A DNA stretch of 64,000 nucleotides from PALSA-188 sp050746185 (GTDB lineage: Bacteria > Acidobacteriota > Terriglobia > Terriglobales > Acidobacteriaceae). How positions within the stretch are numbered: the first letter of the stretch is position 1; the number at the start of each line of letters is the position of its first letter. The notes under the pieces were generated by a model, which saw only the letters and a program-made list of their open reading frames with translations, did not search any database and was not told the DNA's origin. The stretch spans positions 1-64,000 of the forward strand of contig JBOGLA010000042.1 in assembly GCA_050746185.1 (NCBI GenBank), in the 5' to 3' direction. Made by a program: the position numbers and the translations under genes. Positions 15,397-26,553 of the stretch are shown in pieces.

Positions 15397-18300
15397 TTGC
15401 AACCAGATTTTGGGGCGCCGTCCCACATGCAAGACTCTTTTCAAGACCTATTATTGAGAATTTCGAATGCAGCAATGCAAAATGCGCCCGCATCGTCATT
15501 GATTCGATTTTTCTGCCAACAGACCCGCCAGTTTTTTCAAGTGGATGGCAGTTATTTCTGGCAGGTGATTAACCCCACCGAGTTTGTCGGTATCGAAGCC
15601 GATGGATTGATGGCTGACGGCTTCCGGGGTGCGCGGCTCAACGCAAGCCAGACGAACGCTGTGGCGGATGCGGTACGCAACCGCAAGACAACCTACTCCA
15701 ATCAACCGGACTCCACCGACAATCACATGGCTTCGAGCTCATGCCAGTCAATTTTGGCAGCTCCTCTGATGGTGTCGAATGAGGCAGTTGGAGTAGTGGT
15801 ACTGGTCCGCCAGAATGATGCCGATTTCTTCAACGACGACCTGGCCGTCAAAGCAACAGTTCTTGCCGGTCAACTGGCGAGTCTCTTGGAAGCGCGCCGT
15901 CTGTCGGAAAATTCACGCGAAGAGCACCGCCGCGCTGAGATATTGGCGGAGGTCGCCCACACCCTGCACACGGTTCCGGATCCCTCCGGCGTCATTGCGG
16001 CAGTGGCCGGCCGGCTTCGGATTCTGCTGCGGACTCAGTTGGTATCGGTTCTGATGCGCCGGGGCGCGAATATGGACCTTTGCGATATTTCTACCGACAG
16101 CCCGGAACTCGAAATATCGGTGCGGGCGCGGCACGACCGCAAGGGCCTTCAGTTCGCCGCCGAGTTGGCCAACCGGGCCCTCGCTGAAGATAAGGTGGTC
16201 TCTGTTTCGGTCGAGCAAGCGACCCACGTGCTTGGGGAATTAGTACCCTCCGGAGACCTCATCGCCGCCCCTTTTCGCACTTCGAACGCGGAGGGCGCCG
16301 TACTGGTTTATCCGCGGAAAAATGATCCCTTCAGCGACGACGAAAAATCTCTGGTTTCTGCGGTCGCCGGGTTCGGCGCCGTGGCGATTGCCAATGCGGA
16401 GTTGTACACCACAGCTCGCGGGCAGGCTCACGAACTTCACCAATTGCTGGACATTTCCGCGGAGTTGGGATCTTTGGGTGATCTCGAGCAATTCATGCGT
16501 CAGTTCGTTTTCCGGGCCAGCGACTTTCTTGGATTTGAACGTGCATTTGTTGGATTGTTGGAGGACAACGCGTTTCGCATCCGCTGGAAATTCAGCAATG
16601 GTGAATCTGCTCCGACAGACGCCATATTGCCTGATGGCGTGACCAGCCGCGCGCTGTTGAAAAAGGAAACATTCTCGACCGACCACCCGGCCGAGGTCGA
16701 CGGAGCCGATGTTGAATTAATCGAAAAGTTCAAAGTGCGGCAACTGTTGGCGGTCCCGCTTCTTGGCACCGACGGAAATCTATTGGGAATGTTTGGAGTC
16801 CTCGACCGCGCGAATGGGGCGGACATTTCAGAGGAAGACATTCGCAGAGCCCGCTCCCTGGCTACCCAGGTCGCCATTGCCCTGGAAGTGACCCGCAATT
16901 TGCACGTAGCCGAGCAACATCGCCGCCGCGCCGAATCGTTGATGAGCATGGCGCTGGAACTTAGTTCACTCACCCGGGTTCCCGAACTGGCAAAGAGGTT
17001 TGTTTCCCATGGGGTCGCGGTGACTGCCTCATTGGCCGGCGCGCTGGTCGTGCAAAATGACGGGGCGATCCAAACCGTGGTGCTGCAAGCGCTGTCTGGG
17101 GAAGACGTAGCCGACCCCTCGCTTAACACTCGATTCGCATCCGCTGTTTCAAGGGCGTTGTCGCGGCGGGCTGAAACCGTCATTTCAGGACCGGCCTGCG
17201 ATTTATTAGGTTCAGACATCGCCGAAGGGTTGAACTGGAGGGACTGCACCCTGGTTCGTCTGCTCAACTCCAGTGAAGACTTGATTGGCATTTTCTGCAT
17301 GGCGAAGCAGGCAGGGCCCGATGATCAACCACTTCTCCAGGCCATTGCCGGCCATGCATCGGTGGCCCTCGAAAATGCCCGCTTTTTCGCAATGATGGAT
17401 CGCGCGAACCGCCATTGGGTCGAGATATTCGACTCCATTACCGATTTCATCGTTTCTCATGATGAGGCGGGAAACGTTCTCCGCGCGAATCGTTCGCTGG
17501 CTGATTTCATCGGGGTGGAACCGAAGGAACTGATTGGTCTGAATATGTGCGCGCTGCTTGCGATTGGCACCGAGGCTCCGTCGCGCTCCTGTCCGTTTTG
17601 CCGGAGCACGGGGGAATCCGAAGGCGAGTACGTTCATCCGGTGCTGGAGCGGACCTTCCTGGTTTCGACCTCCCGCGTTCACTGCGCCAGCAGCGAAGTG
17701 CTTCAAACCATCCACGTGCTGAAAGATATTACCGACCGGCGGGAAGCCGAGCGCCGTTATCGCGAGCTGTTCGACAACATTCAGGAAGGCCTGTTCTTTT
17801 CCACTCCCGATGGGCGCTTTATTGAAGTCAACGACGCTCTGGTGCGCATGCTCGGCTACAGCAGCCGCGAAGAGCTTTTGCAGACGGACGTGAGGGGCCA
17901 GGTTTATTTTTCTGCGGACCAGCTTCAGGGAATCACCGAACATATTCAGCGGCACGGAATCGTACGCAACCAGGAGGAAGTCTTGCGTCATAAGGATGGC
18001 AGCACGGTTCACGTGCTGATCAATGCGTTTGCCGTCCGCGACGTTCATGACCGCATGATTCAATATCGCGGATTAATCCTCGACATCAGCGGCGCAAAGA
18101 ATTTTCAGTCGGAGCTCCAGCGTGAGCGCGATTTCTCCGGAAAAATCCTCAATAACACTCAAAGCCTGATTCTGGTAACCGATATTACCGGAGTGGTCAG
18201 TTACGCCAACCGGCGCTGGTATGACATGGGCTATGAACAAAAGCAGGTGCTGGGATGCCCAATGGAAGACCTGGTGGTTCCGGCGCGTCGCGGCGTCCTC

Positions 18301-19227
18301 AATGATGCCTTCAAGGAAATTCTGGCCGGCAACCATGTGGACAATCTTGATCTTCAGATCTTGCGAAGCGATGGACGGGTCGGGCATTTCTCCGTAAACC
18401 TCAGCCCCATGCGCGACGAGCAGGGGCAGGTGACCAGCATGGTCGTGATCATGAGCGACATTACGGACGCCGCCACCCTGCAATCCAAATTAATGCACGC
18501 GGAGAAAATGGCGGCCGTCGGACAACTGGTCTCCGGTGTGGCACACGAGGTGAACAATCCGCTCACCGCCATTCTCGGATTCGCCGATTTGTTGATGGAA
18601 AATCACGAGGTGCCGGAGAGCGCAAGGAAAGACCTCCGCGTGATTTTGCAGGAGGCGCAGCGTACCAAGCAGATCGTGCAAAACCTGTTGAGCTTCGCCC
18701 GTCAAATGCCCCCGCAGCGGAAGCCCGTCCAGCTCAATATCATTCTGCGTCGCACACTACAGTTACGCGCTTATGACTTCCACAGCCGCGGGGTCGAGGT
18801 GATTGAGAATTTCCATCCAGATTTGCCATTCGTCGTCGGAGACGCTCATCAACTTCAGCAGGTGTTTCTAAATATAGTCAACAATGCCTATGACGCAGTG
18901 CGCGAAGCGGTGCGTCCCGCGCAGATTGAAATTACGACCGTGCAGAAGGGGAACATGGCGGAGATTTCCTTCCGCGACAATGGGCCGGGAATATCGTTTC
19001 CCGATCGGATATTCGATCCATTCTTCACTACCAAGGAAGTCGGGAAGGGCACCGGTCTGGGCCTTAGTATTTGCTACGGAATTGTTCGCGAGCATGGTGG
19101 CGAAATCGTCTGTCACAACAACCCGGATGGCGAAGGCGCCACCTTTATCGTCCGGTTCCCCGCCGCGTCGGAAATGATTTCTCTCAGCGCCGCTGCTGGA
19201 GTCGCCCAACCTGGAGTTACACAATAA
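15397..19227 (+). CDS. Multi-GAF, multi-PAS sensor histidine kinase
   Basis: 1276 residues, apparently soluble. Reading along the chain: four GAF-like domains at about 15-165, 175-335, 350-505 and 515-665; three PAS domains at about 675-770, 775-895 and 905-1020; then HisKA with H-box QLVSGVAHEVNNPLTAILGF (phospho-His near 1050) and HATPase_c with N-box FLNIVNNAYDAV, G1 FRDNGPGIS and G2 GKGTGLGLSICYGIV. The first PAS has CPFC, a possible redox or metal site. The start is uncertain: TTG at 15397 has GGAGA too close, ATG at 15427 lacks a clear ribosome site, and CTG at 15376 follows CAGGAG with good spacing. It overlaps the next gene at TAATG. Confidence 0.9.
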   Translation: MQPDFGAPSHMQDSFQDLLLRISNAAMQNAPASSLIRFFCQQTRQFFQVDGSYFWQVINPTEFVGIEADGLMADGFRGARLNASQTNAVADAVRNRKTTYSNQPDSTDNHMASSSCQSILAAPLMVSNEAVGVVVLVRQNDADFFNDDLAVKATVLAGQLASLLEARRLSENSREEHRRAEILAEVAHTLHTVPDPSGVIAAVAGRLRILLRTQLVSVLMRRGANMDLCDISTDSPELEISVRARHDRKGLQFAAELANRALAEDKVVSVSVEQATHVLGELVPSGDLIAAPFRTSNAEGAVLVYPRKNDPFSDDEKSLVSAVAGFGAVAIANAELYTTARGQAHELHQLLDISAELGSLGDLEQFMRQFVFRASDFLGFERAFVGLLEDNAFRIRWKFSNGESAPTDAILPDGVTSRALLKKETFSTDHPAEVDGADVELIEKFKVRQLLAVPLLGTDGNLLGMFGVLDRANGADISEEDIRRARSLATQVAIALEVTRNLHVAEQHRRRAESLMSMALELSSLTRVPELAKRFVSHGVAVTASLAGALVVQNDGAIQTVVLQALSGEDVADPSLNTRFASAVSRALSRRAETVISGPACDLLGSDIAEGLNWRDCTLVRLLNSSEDLIGIFCMAKQAGPDDQPLLQAIAGHASVALENARFFAMMDRANRHWVEIFDSITDFIVSHDEAGNVLRANRSLADFIGVEPKELIGLNMCALLAIGTEAPSRSCPFCRSTGESEGEYVHPVLERTFLVSTSRVHCASSEVLQTIHVLKDITDRREAERRYRELFDNIQEGLFFSTPDGRFIEVNDALVRMLGYSSREELLQTDVRGQVYFSADQLQGITEHIQRHGIVRNQEEVLRHKDGSTVHVLINAFAVRDVHDRMIQYRGLILDISGAKNFQSELQRERDFSGKILNNTQSLILVTDITGVVSYANRRWYDMGYEQKQVLGCPMEDLVVPARRGVLNDAFKEILAGNHVDNLDLQILRSDGRVGHFSVNLSPMRDEQGQVTSMVVIMSDITDAATLQSKLMHAEKMAAVGQLVSGVAHEVNNPLTAILGFADLLMENHEVPESARKDLRVILQEAQRTKQIVQNLLSFARQMPPQRKPVQLNIILRRTLQLRAYDFHSRGVEVIENFHPDLPFVVGDAHQLQQVFLNIVNNAYDAVREAVRPAQIEITTVQKGNMAEISFRDNGPGISFPDRIFDPFFTTKEVGKGTGLGLSICYGIVREHGGEIVCHNNPDGEGATFIVRFPAASEMISLSAAAGVAQPGVTQ

Positions 19228-19624
19228 TGACGCCGTCAAACTCTCGACCCAATCCATTGCCTCTTTTGCTCATCGAGGATGAGCCTGCCGTAATGAGCTA
19301 CGTTCGCGCCGTTCTGGAACGCAATGGCTATTCCGTGGTATGTGGACAATCCGGCGCCGAGGGCGTGCGGCTGCTCGAGTCCGGGGAGTTTCTCGGGGTG
19401 GTTTCTGACATGCGAACCCCCGGCGGCCTCGACGGCGGTGACGTTCATGCCTGGATCACGCGGCATCGCCCCGAACTGGCGTCGCGCATTGTCTTCATTA
19501 CCGGCGATATCGCCAATGAGGAAACCGTCGCAACCCTACGCAAGACTGGCGCTCCGTGTGTCGAGAAACCTTTTCGCGTTCAGCAGTTTCTGTCCGTCGT
19601 GGAACAAACCATGGGGAAGGCGCT

Positions 19625-19628
<4 letters not shown>
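19227..19628 (+). CDS. Single-domain response regulator
   Basis: 133-residue REC domain: acidic pocket in LIEDEPAV, phosphoacceptor D61 in GVVSDMRTPGGLDG, Thr in VFITGD and Lys in VEKPFR. The ATG at 19227 overlaps the kinase stop and the end overlaps the next start as GTGA. There is no output domain, so it probably acts as a phosphotransfer or sink element between the kinase and the NtrC-type regulator. The insertion GGLDGGD after the phosphosite is typical of receivers paired with multi-PAS kinases. Confidence 0.88.
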
Positions 19629-21037
<1,409 letters not shown>

Positions 21038-21053
21038 CCTGACTGTTGTGGGT

Positions 21054-21083
21054 TCGATGGAGCGCCGGACGTCCGCTCCTGCC
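21054..21083. terminator. Hairpin between convergent genes
   Basis: GGAGCG and CGCTCC (21059-21079) flank CCGGACGTC between the NtrC-family gene and rsmI, which converge. It could serve as a bidirectional terminator or be a short REP-like palindrome. No strong T run is seen. Confidence 0.35.
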
Positions 21084-21106
21084 CTCGTTCAACGCGACCC
21101 GTTTTT

Positions 21107-22030
21107 CTATTTGCTTCGCTGCAATTCGCGGTACGCCTCGCTCTTTGAAATCCGGCGCTCTTTCGCGACCTTTTTCAGGGCTGCCTTCTCATCGAGTTTT
21201 TCTTCCGCGATCAATTGCTGCACCCTCCTGGCAAGCGAGAGTGGGCGCTCGTTTGGCGAAGCTTCCTGACCGTCTTCCAATTTGGCAATCAGCAGCGTAA
21301 TTTCACCTTTAATTTCTTCGCGAGCGCTGAGGATTTCCAAGAGCTCGGCTGCTGTTCCGCGGAGGAATTCTTCATGGATCTTCGTTAGTTCGCGCGCGAT
21401 CACGACTTGTCGGTTCCACCCGAGGACTTCCACGACATCTTCCATGCACTCTCTCAGCCGGTGCGGGGCTTCGTAGAAGACATCCGTCTGCGGCGACCGC
21501 TTTATATTCTGCAAAACTTGCCGCCTCTGGCCGTGCTTCGCCGGAAGGAATCCGTGAAAGCAAAACGAGTCGGTAGAAAGTCCACTCGCCGCAAGAGCGG
21601 TCAAGAACGCAGATGCGCCCGGAACAGGAATTACTTCTATGTGGTGTTCGAGTGCAAGCGATATCAGAGAAAATCCAGGATCGGAAATGCCCGGCATCCC
21701 TGCGTCGCTGACCAAAGCGATGCGAGATCCTTGTTCCAGTTTTCTTACGAGATCCGCCGCCCGGCTGACCTCGTTGTGTTGGTGATAACTGATCGCTCGC
21801 GAAGCGATTCCGTAATGGTTTAACAGCTTTTGCGTATGGCGGGTATCTTCGCACGCGATGAGGTCAACTTCTTTCAAGACCCGCAACGCGCGCAAGGTAA
21901 TGTCTTCGAGATTTCCGATGGGAGTCGCGACCAGGTAGAGTGCGGGACCGGAGGTTAGAGTATGGGAGGACCTCGTCTTGGAGTTTTCATGGCCTTCATC
22001 TTCTGCGGAATTGTTTTCCTTCGCAGGCAT
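21107..22030 (-). CDS. rsmI: 16S rRNA (cytidine(1402)-2'-O)-methyltransferase RsmI
   Basis: 307 residues from the ATG at 22030. The tetrapyrrole-methylase fold is recognised by YLVATPIGNLEDITLRALRVLKEVDLIACEDTRHTQKLL near the N-terminus, SDAGMPGISDPGF, then VIPVPGASAFLTALAASGLSTDSFCFHGFLP. It methylates C1402 of 16S rRNA in the ribosomal P site using SAM. The C-terminal RsmI helix-turn-helix region (SLARRVQQLIAEEKLDEKAALKKVAKERRISKSEAYRELQ) is present. A longer frame begins 31 codons upstream, but that extension looks like non-coding sequence. Confidence 0.93.
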   Translation of the reverse strand: MPAKENNSAEDEGHENSKTRSSHTLTSGPALYLVATPIGNLEDITLRALRVLKEVDLIACEDTRHTQKLLNHYGIASRAISYHQHNEVSRAADLVRKLEQGSRIALVSDAGMPGISDPGFSLISLALEHHIEVIPVPGASAFLTALAASGLSTDSFCFHGFLPAKHGQRRQVLQNIKRSPQTDVFYEAPHRLRECMEDVVEVLGWNRQVVIARELTKIHEEFLRGTAAELLEILSAREEIKGEITLLIAKLEDGQEASPNERPLSLARRVQQLIAEEKLDEKAALKKVAKERRISKSEAYRELQRSK

Positions 22031-22169
22031 CTCTCGCCCCACGCTGGGGAGTCTAACATTTCGAAAACGTAAGCCGGAATCGCAGCCCCGAAGTACCTTC
22101 GGTGAGGCGTACCCTGGTTTCAAAATTGACGGACAGCAATGCAGACCATAAAATCACACTCAATAGCCC

Positions 22170-22550
22170 ATGCCACTTTACGAGTACGAATGTAAGAAAT
22201 GCCACCACCGTTTCGAACGAATCCAAAAATATTCTGACCCTCATCTGAAAAAGTGCCCGGACTGCGGTGGGCCGGTTGAACTGGTGGTGTCCGCTCCCGC
22301 CGTCCAGTTCAAAGGTTCGGGATGGTACGTGACGGATTACGCGAAGAAGCCTTCAGCGTCCACCTCTTCTTCAAATGGCGAGACGGGATCGAAGGCGGAA
22401 TCCGAATCCAAGGGTGAATCGGATTCCAAATCGGATTCCAAATCCGATTCCAAGTCCGATTCCAGGTCAAAGAGCGAGGATAAATCGAAGCAGGACTCCT
22501 CTAAATCAATCAAGAAGCACGAGAAAGCCTCCTCCCGCGATAAATCCTAG
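22170..22550 (+). CDS. FmdB-family zinc ribbon protein
   Basis: 126 residues. The N-terminal MPLYEYECKKCHHRFERIQ with a later KKCPDCGG gives the CxxC...CxxC zinc ribbon of the FmdB/CxxC_CXXC_SSSS family, followed by the usual FKGSGWYVTDY motif. The last 65 residues are a disordered Ser/Lys/Asp tail with SDSK tetrapeptides coded by 12-bp repeats at about 22418-22470. Some members are described as putative regulators, but the function is not settled. Confidence 0.88.
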   Translation: MPLYEYECKKCHHRFERIQKYSDPHLKKCPDCGGPVELVVSAPAVQFKGSGWYVTDYAKKPSASTSSSNGETGSKAESESKGESDSKSDSKSDSKSDSRSKSEDKSKQDSSKSIKKHEKASSRDKS

Positions 22551-22572
22551 AATTCACGCGTGGGGCGGCCCA

Positions 22573-24117
22573 TCACGCAACATTCGGTTGCGCCGGTCTG
22601 CGCCCACTTCGCTTCCGGAATATTGTTCTCAGGTTTTCCCGCCAGCGCTCGTCTATTCCGACGAAGACCCAATCAATTTTCGGAGAAAAATAATGCAGCA
22701 GAACATCGGTCGCCGGATGCACTCGCAATACCGGAGCCACGAGATAAAGCACTGGATCGTGGCTTGAGATCTGAACGCCGGGAAAATATCCGAATCGCTG
22801 GAACTCTCGGTTGGCATCGTGCCAGGCGACCCGCGCCCAGTAGTCCAGTCCTTGTAACGGCAGATGGATATCCTCGTCTGCCTTGAGCTCAATCACGGCA
22901 AGACGGCCTTCGCGGGTGACCGTCAGCACATCAATCATCGCCCGGTCTGAAGCTGAGAAGGCCGGAACCTGCGAATACTGAATTTGCCCGGCCAGATTGC
23001 CATCAAGAACTGAAAGATCGAGCACCGCAAGAGATTCCAACCAGCGCTCGGGATGCATTCTCCAAAGCGGGTGATCGCGCGGGCCCCGGGGATGACGGGA
23101 GTCGCCGATACTTCTTACCAGCGCCGAAAAAGACTCCCAGTTCGATGCGGTGAGAATTCTTTCCGCGCCGCCGGCTCCAAATACGATCTCGGTGGAAGGA
23201 CGGAAGCTTTCCGGATCATGCGCCAATCGAGCCCGCGCGAATTCCAGGCCAAATCTTCGAAAAGCGATCTCGGCGGACGATAGCAGGGCGATTTCGACCT
23301 CTGGCATAAGGTCTCGTATCCGCCCGATTGGTTCGGCAAAGCGCTGAAGGGTTGACGCCTCGTCCGGAGCCTGCACCAGCCTGGTGGCAACGTTGCCGCA
23401 GTCCGAAATATCTATTTCTCTCAGTTCCGCGTCTCGTTCTTGCAGTTCGTACAATTGCCACTTGGCTGCGGCACGATCAAGATGCGCCATCCTTTCTCTC
23501 GCCAGCCCCGAACTCCTCTCCGGTAAAAATAACTTCAGGCCTTCGATTACGAGTTTTCCGGCATGGTTCGCGCGGCAGTAGTCCAGCCAAAGAATTCCGA
23601 ACGTCAGGGCAGCGTCAATGGATGCCTGAGCCTCCTGCGCGTTCACTCCGAGGAGAGCAAACGCCGATTGTCCCCGCTGTATTATTCCTCTGGTGTAAAT
23701 CGGACCGAATGAATGTTTCAGGTCGGTTGAAGTTGTGAGATGTGAGAGGGTGAATCCGGCGAATCCCCGTAGCAGCGTCTTTTCGAGCAACCGCTGGTAG
23801 CCGAGCCGCGCGACTCTTCTCGCTGTCGGAGTCCGCCAATCGCGATTGCGGCAGATTTCGATCCTGGTTGGCTTGGTTTGCCCGAGTCGCTGCACCTGAA
23901 GGCGCAGCACTTCATTCTTGATTTCACAATCAAGCACCCGCCGCACCACGTTCCGCTCCGCCGACCACATATGCAGCAGGCATTTATGCTGCTCTCCAGA
24001 TACGGAGTACCTCGCACGCGCCAGGTCAAAGATGACGTCACCGTCCTCGACCACCAGGGCATTTTGCATTCCTAAGAGAAAATCTTCGACAGAGTGAGCT
24101 AAGGATTCAGGGGTCAT
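22573..24117 (-). CDS. Predicted PD-(D/E)XK nuclease-like protein, 514 aa
   Basis: Large cytoplasmic protein with no named family that I recognise. The C-terminal part (about 410-450) has DRAMIDVLTVTREGRLAVIELKADEDIHLPLQGLDYW. This is the strand-turn-strand of a PD-(D/E)XK fold: Asp in MIDVLTV, then the ExK motif in VIELKADED, then a helix with QGLDYW. That points to a metal-dependent nuclease or a structural relative. The first 400 residues are mixed alpha/beta and may hold a DNA-recognition region. It stands alone, convergent with fmdB and divergent from the YcxB-like gene. A DNA-repair or defence role is possible but not shown by context. Confidence 0.75.
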   Translation of the reverse strand: MTPESLAHSVEDFLLGMQNALVVEDGDVIFDLARARYSVSGEQHKCLLHMWSAERNVVRRVLDCEIKNEVLRLQVQRLGQTKPTRIEICRNRDWRTPTARRVARLGYQRLLEKTLLRGFAGFTLSHLTTSTDLKHSFGPIYTRGIIQRGQSAFALLGVNAQEAQASIDAALTFGILWLDYCRANHAGKLVIEGLKLFLPERSSGLARERMAHLDRAAAKWQLYELQERDAELREIDISDCGNVATRLVQAPDEASTLQRFAEPIGRIRDLMPEVEIALLSSAEIAFRRFGLEFARARLAHDPESFRPSTEIVFGAGGAERILTASNWESFSALVRSIGDSRHPRGPRDHPLWRMHPERWLESLAVLDLSVLDGNLAGQIQYSQVPAFSASDRAMIDVLTVTREGRLAVIELKADEDIHLPLQGLDYWARVAWHDANREFQRFGYFPGVQISSHDPVLYLVAPVLRVHPATDVLLHYFSPKIDWVFVGIDERWRENLRTIFRKRSGRRPAQPNVA

Positions 24118-24243
24118 GCGGGGATTGTTGCAGGTGGGATAAGCACGTGTCTGTGACGAATGACCAAGGAGGCAACTAATTGAGGAGGCAGGTCGCGTAA
24201 TTGACGATTACATTAATTTCGGGGCAAACGCTATAATCCGCGT

Positions 24244-24759
24244 GTGGAACTCTCATATCAGCTCACTGCGGATGACTATCGGCAGGGGTTCAAGGCGTTC
24301 CGTCGGAGAACAACGTATTCACTATGGGTGTTTCGAGCTTCCTACGCACTTTTTTTTCTGGTTCTAGCCTTGGCCCTGTCCCTGTCCTTCCTCGGCAGCG
24401 ATAAGAGTTTTTCGAACCTGTTTCCTCTGTGGGCAGTTGTGGCGTTCTGGAGCTGGTTTCTTTGGTATTGCCCTTATCGTGTCGCAAGCAAAATGATCAA
24501 AGGCAGCCCAAGTGCGTCTCTGCCTCATGCGGCGGACATCTCGGAAAGCGGCCTTAACTTCCATACCTCAATCGGAGAATCTCGGTTTATGTGGGAAGTG
24601 GTTGTCGGGTGGGCGGAAGTTGAGCGTGTGTTCGCATTGTTTCCCTCGCCCGTTTCGTTTTTTCCAGTCCCAAAGCGCGCCATGACTGAGCACCAGCAAA
24701 CTGAGTTCCGATCGCAAAGCAAGGTCCCGCGACGAAAAAAGGACCGGCCACCCTCATGA
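24244..24759 (+). CDS. YcxB-like membrane protein
   Basis: 171 residues from a GTG at 24244. Two transmembrane segments are at about 28-50 (FRASYALFFLVLALALSLSF) and 58-77 (LFPLWAVVAFWSWFLWYC). The following soluble part has SGLNFHTSIGESRFMWEVVVGWAEVERVFALF, then FFPVPKRAMTEHQQTEFR, the pattern of the YcxB C-terminal domain (W..., then IP.RAF...E..F). Function unknown in the family. A basic tail (KVPRRKKDRPPS) ends the chain. It is not clearly linked to tldD downstream. Confidence 0.7.
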   Translation: MELSYQLTADDYRQGFKAFRRRTTYSLWVFRASYALFFLVLALALSLSFLGSDKSFSNLFPLWAVVAFWSWFLWYCPYRVASKMIKGSPSASLPHAADISESGLNFHTSIGESRFMWEVVVGWAEVERVFALFPSPVSFFPVPKRAMTEHQQTEFRSQSKVPRRKKDRPPS

Positions 24760-24884
24760 AGGTGTCGGGCGTGTAGCGGTTCAATGTTGCGAAACAGCGC
24801 CCGAAGCGGTTTGTTATCTGAGCAAGCGAAAATAGGCATTTCATCAGTTGATTCGACGGCCAGTTACGAACTGGCTATGTGATA

Positions 24885-26390
24885 ATGAAATCACCCTCTC
24901 ACGGGAGTCTTTCAACCCGAGGCGGCATCCAATCCAACGTGGACAAAAATAGATTCTTTTTCGAACATTACGGACTTACCGAGCGCGGCCTGGAAAGCTA
25001 TCTGGCCGCGGCTTTGTCAGCGGGCGGAGATTACGCCGACCTTTATTTTGAATATCTTTCCTCAACGGCTCTGAGCATGGACGAATCCATGGTCAAGTCG
25101 GCCTCCCAAGGCATCTCGGCGGGATGCGGGGTACGCGTGATTTCCGGCGAGCGCACCGGCTACGCCTATACCGACGATCTTTCCCCCGAGCGTATTCTGC
25201 ACGCGGCGCGAACTGCGGCCTTGATCGCGAGCGGCCCGGCCAAGACCCCGACGGTGGGCTTCCAGCAAAAACCCGCCCGCAGCTTGTATCCCATCGCGTT
25301 GCCTTCGGTGGACGCGGAGATATCCGCCAAAGTCGAACTTGTCATGCGCGCCGATAAGACTGCCCGAGCCTCCGACGCGCGAATTAAGGAAGTCCGCGCC
25401 AGTTATTCCGATGAGCTGCGCGACATTCTGGTTATCGGCTCCGACGGCACTTTCGCCGAGGACACGCAGCCTCTGGCGCGACTCAACGTATCGTGCATCG
25501 CCAAGACCGAAACCAACTCCGCGCGTGGCAGCTCCGGTGGCGGCGGCCGCGTGGCTCTGGATTTCTTTTTTGGAGAAAAGACTCCGGAATATTTCGCCAA
25601 AGAGGCCTCCCGCCAGGCGATCTTACAATTGGACGCCCGCGAAGCTCCCGCAGGAGAAATGGAAGTTGTGCTTGGCCCGGGGTGGCCCGGTGTGCTGCTG
25701 CATGAAGCCGTCGGCCATGGCCTCGAAGCCGATTTTAACCGCAAGCAGACTTCAGCTTTTGCCGGCTTGATCGGCCGCCGCGTTGCCAGCGAAAAGTGCA
25801 CGGTCGTGGATAACGGAACCATGCCCGGCCGCCGCGGCTCGCTGAATGTAGATGACGAGGGCGAGCCGACGCAGAACACCGTCCTTATCGAAAATGGAAT
25901 TTTGAAGGGATATCTCAGCGATAAGCTTTCGGCGCGGCTACTGGGCATGGCTGATACCGGAAACGGCCGCCGCGAAAGTTATGAGCACATCCCAATGCCG
26001 CGCATGACTAATACTTACATGCTGCCCGGAGAAGACGATCCGCAAGACATCATCCGCTCGGTCAAGCACGGTGTTTACGCGGTGAATTTCGGTGGAGGCC
26101 AGGTTGACATCACAAACGGCAAATTTGTTTTTGCCGCTTCTGAAGCCTACATGATTGAAGATGGCCGCATCACTGCCCCAATCAAAGGCGCGACCTTGAT
26201 CGGCAATGGCCCGGATGTTTTGACCCGCGTTTCCATGGTCGGCAACGATCTGAAGCTTGACGAAGGCGTGGGCACCTGCGGGAAAGATGGCCAGGCCGTC
26301 CCCGTGGGCGTCGGAATTCCTACCATCAAGATTGATAAGCTCACCGTCGGCGGGACCGCGAAGAAAGATCCCGGCGGCTTCATGCAGTAA
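24885..26390 (+). CDS. tldD: Metalloprotease TldD
   Basis: 501 residues from the ATG at 24885; a GTG two codons earlier is possible. The HExxxH zinc motif sits in LLHEAVGHGLEADF, the catalytic feature of TldD. Other family stretches are GVRVISGERTGYAYTDDL, FAGLIGRRVASEKCTVVDNG and the C-terminal VGNDLKLDEGVGTCGKDGQAVPVGVG. With TldE it forms a heterodimeric zinc protease that degrades unfolded peptides and matures some RiPPs and microcins. Its partner tldE is 0.95 kb downstream on the same strand, separated by a VapBC-type pair on the other strand. Confidence 0.95.
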   Translation: MKSPSHGSLSTRGGIQSNVDKNRFFFEHYGLTERGLESYLAAALSAGGDYADLYFEYLSSTALSMDESMVKSASQGISAGCGVRVISGERTGYAYTDDLSPERILHAARTAALIASGPAKTPTVGFQQKPARSLYPIALPSVDAEISAKVELVMRADKTARASDARIKEVRASYSDELRDILVIGSDGTFAEDTQPLARLNVSCIAKTETNSARGSSGGGGRVALDFFFGEKTPEYFAKEASRQAILQLDAREAPAGEMEVVLGPGWPGVLLHEAVGHGLEADFNRKQTSAFAGLIGRRVASEKCTVVDNGTMPGRRGSLNVDDEGEPTQNTVLIENGILKGYLSDKLSARLLGMADTGNGRRESYEHIPMPRMTNTYMLPGEDDPQDIIRSVKHGVYAVNFGGGQVDITNGKFVFAASEAYMIEDGRITAPIKGATLIGNGPDVLTRVSMVGNDLKLDEGVGTCGKDGQAVPVGVGIPTIKIDKLTVGGTAKKDPGGFMQ

Positions 26391-26553
26391 GTTCGTTTCG
26401 TGGGTGGACAGCCCCCGCGGCTGCCCGACCGGGGAGGCGCGGGAATGAGCGGAAACGCCGTCATCGGGCGCATCGGGATGTCATTGCTGCCATGAACTTC
26501 GAACAGATTCTCATTCAGGCCGGAGTCGCCTTCGTTGCCGCGTCCCTAGGGGT

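Noticed and set aside
17212..18063. 283-codon open frame on the minus strand inside the kinase gene
   Set aside because: It is antisense to a well-supported PAS/GAF region whose codon use and domain pattern explain the openness; the predicted protein has no family pattern.
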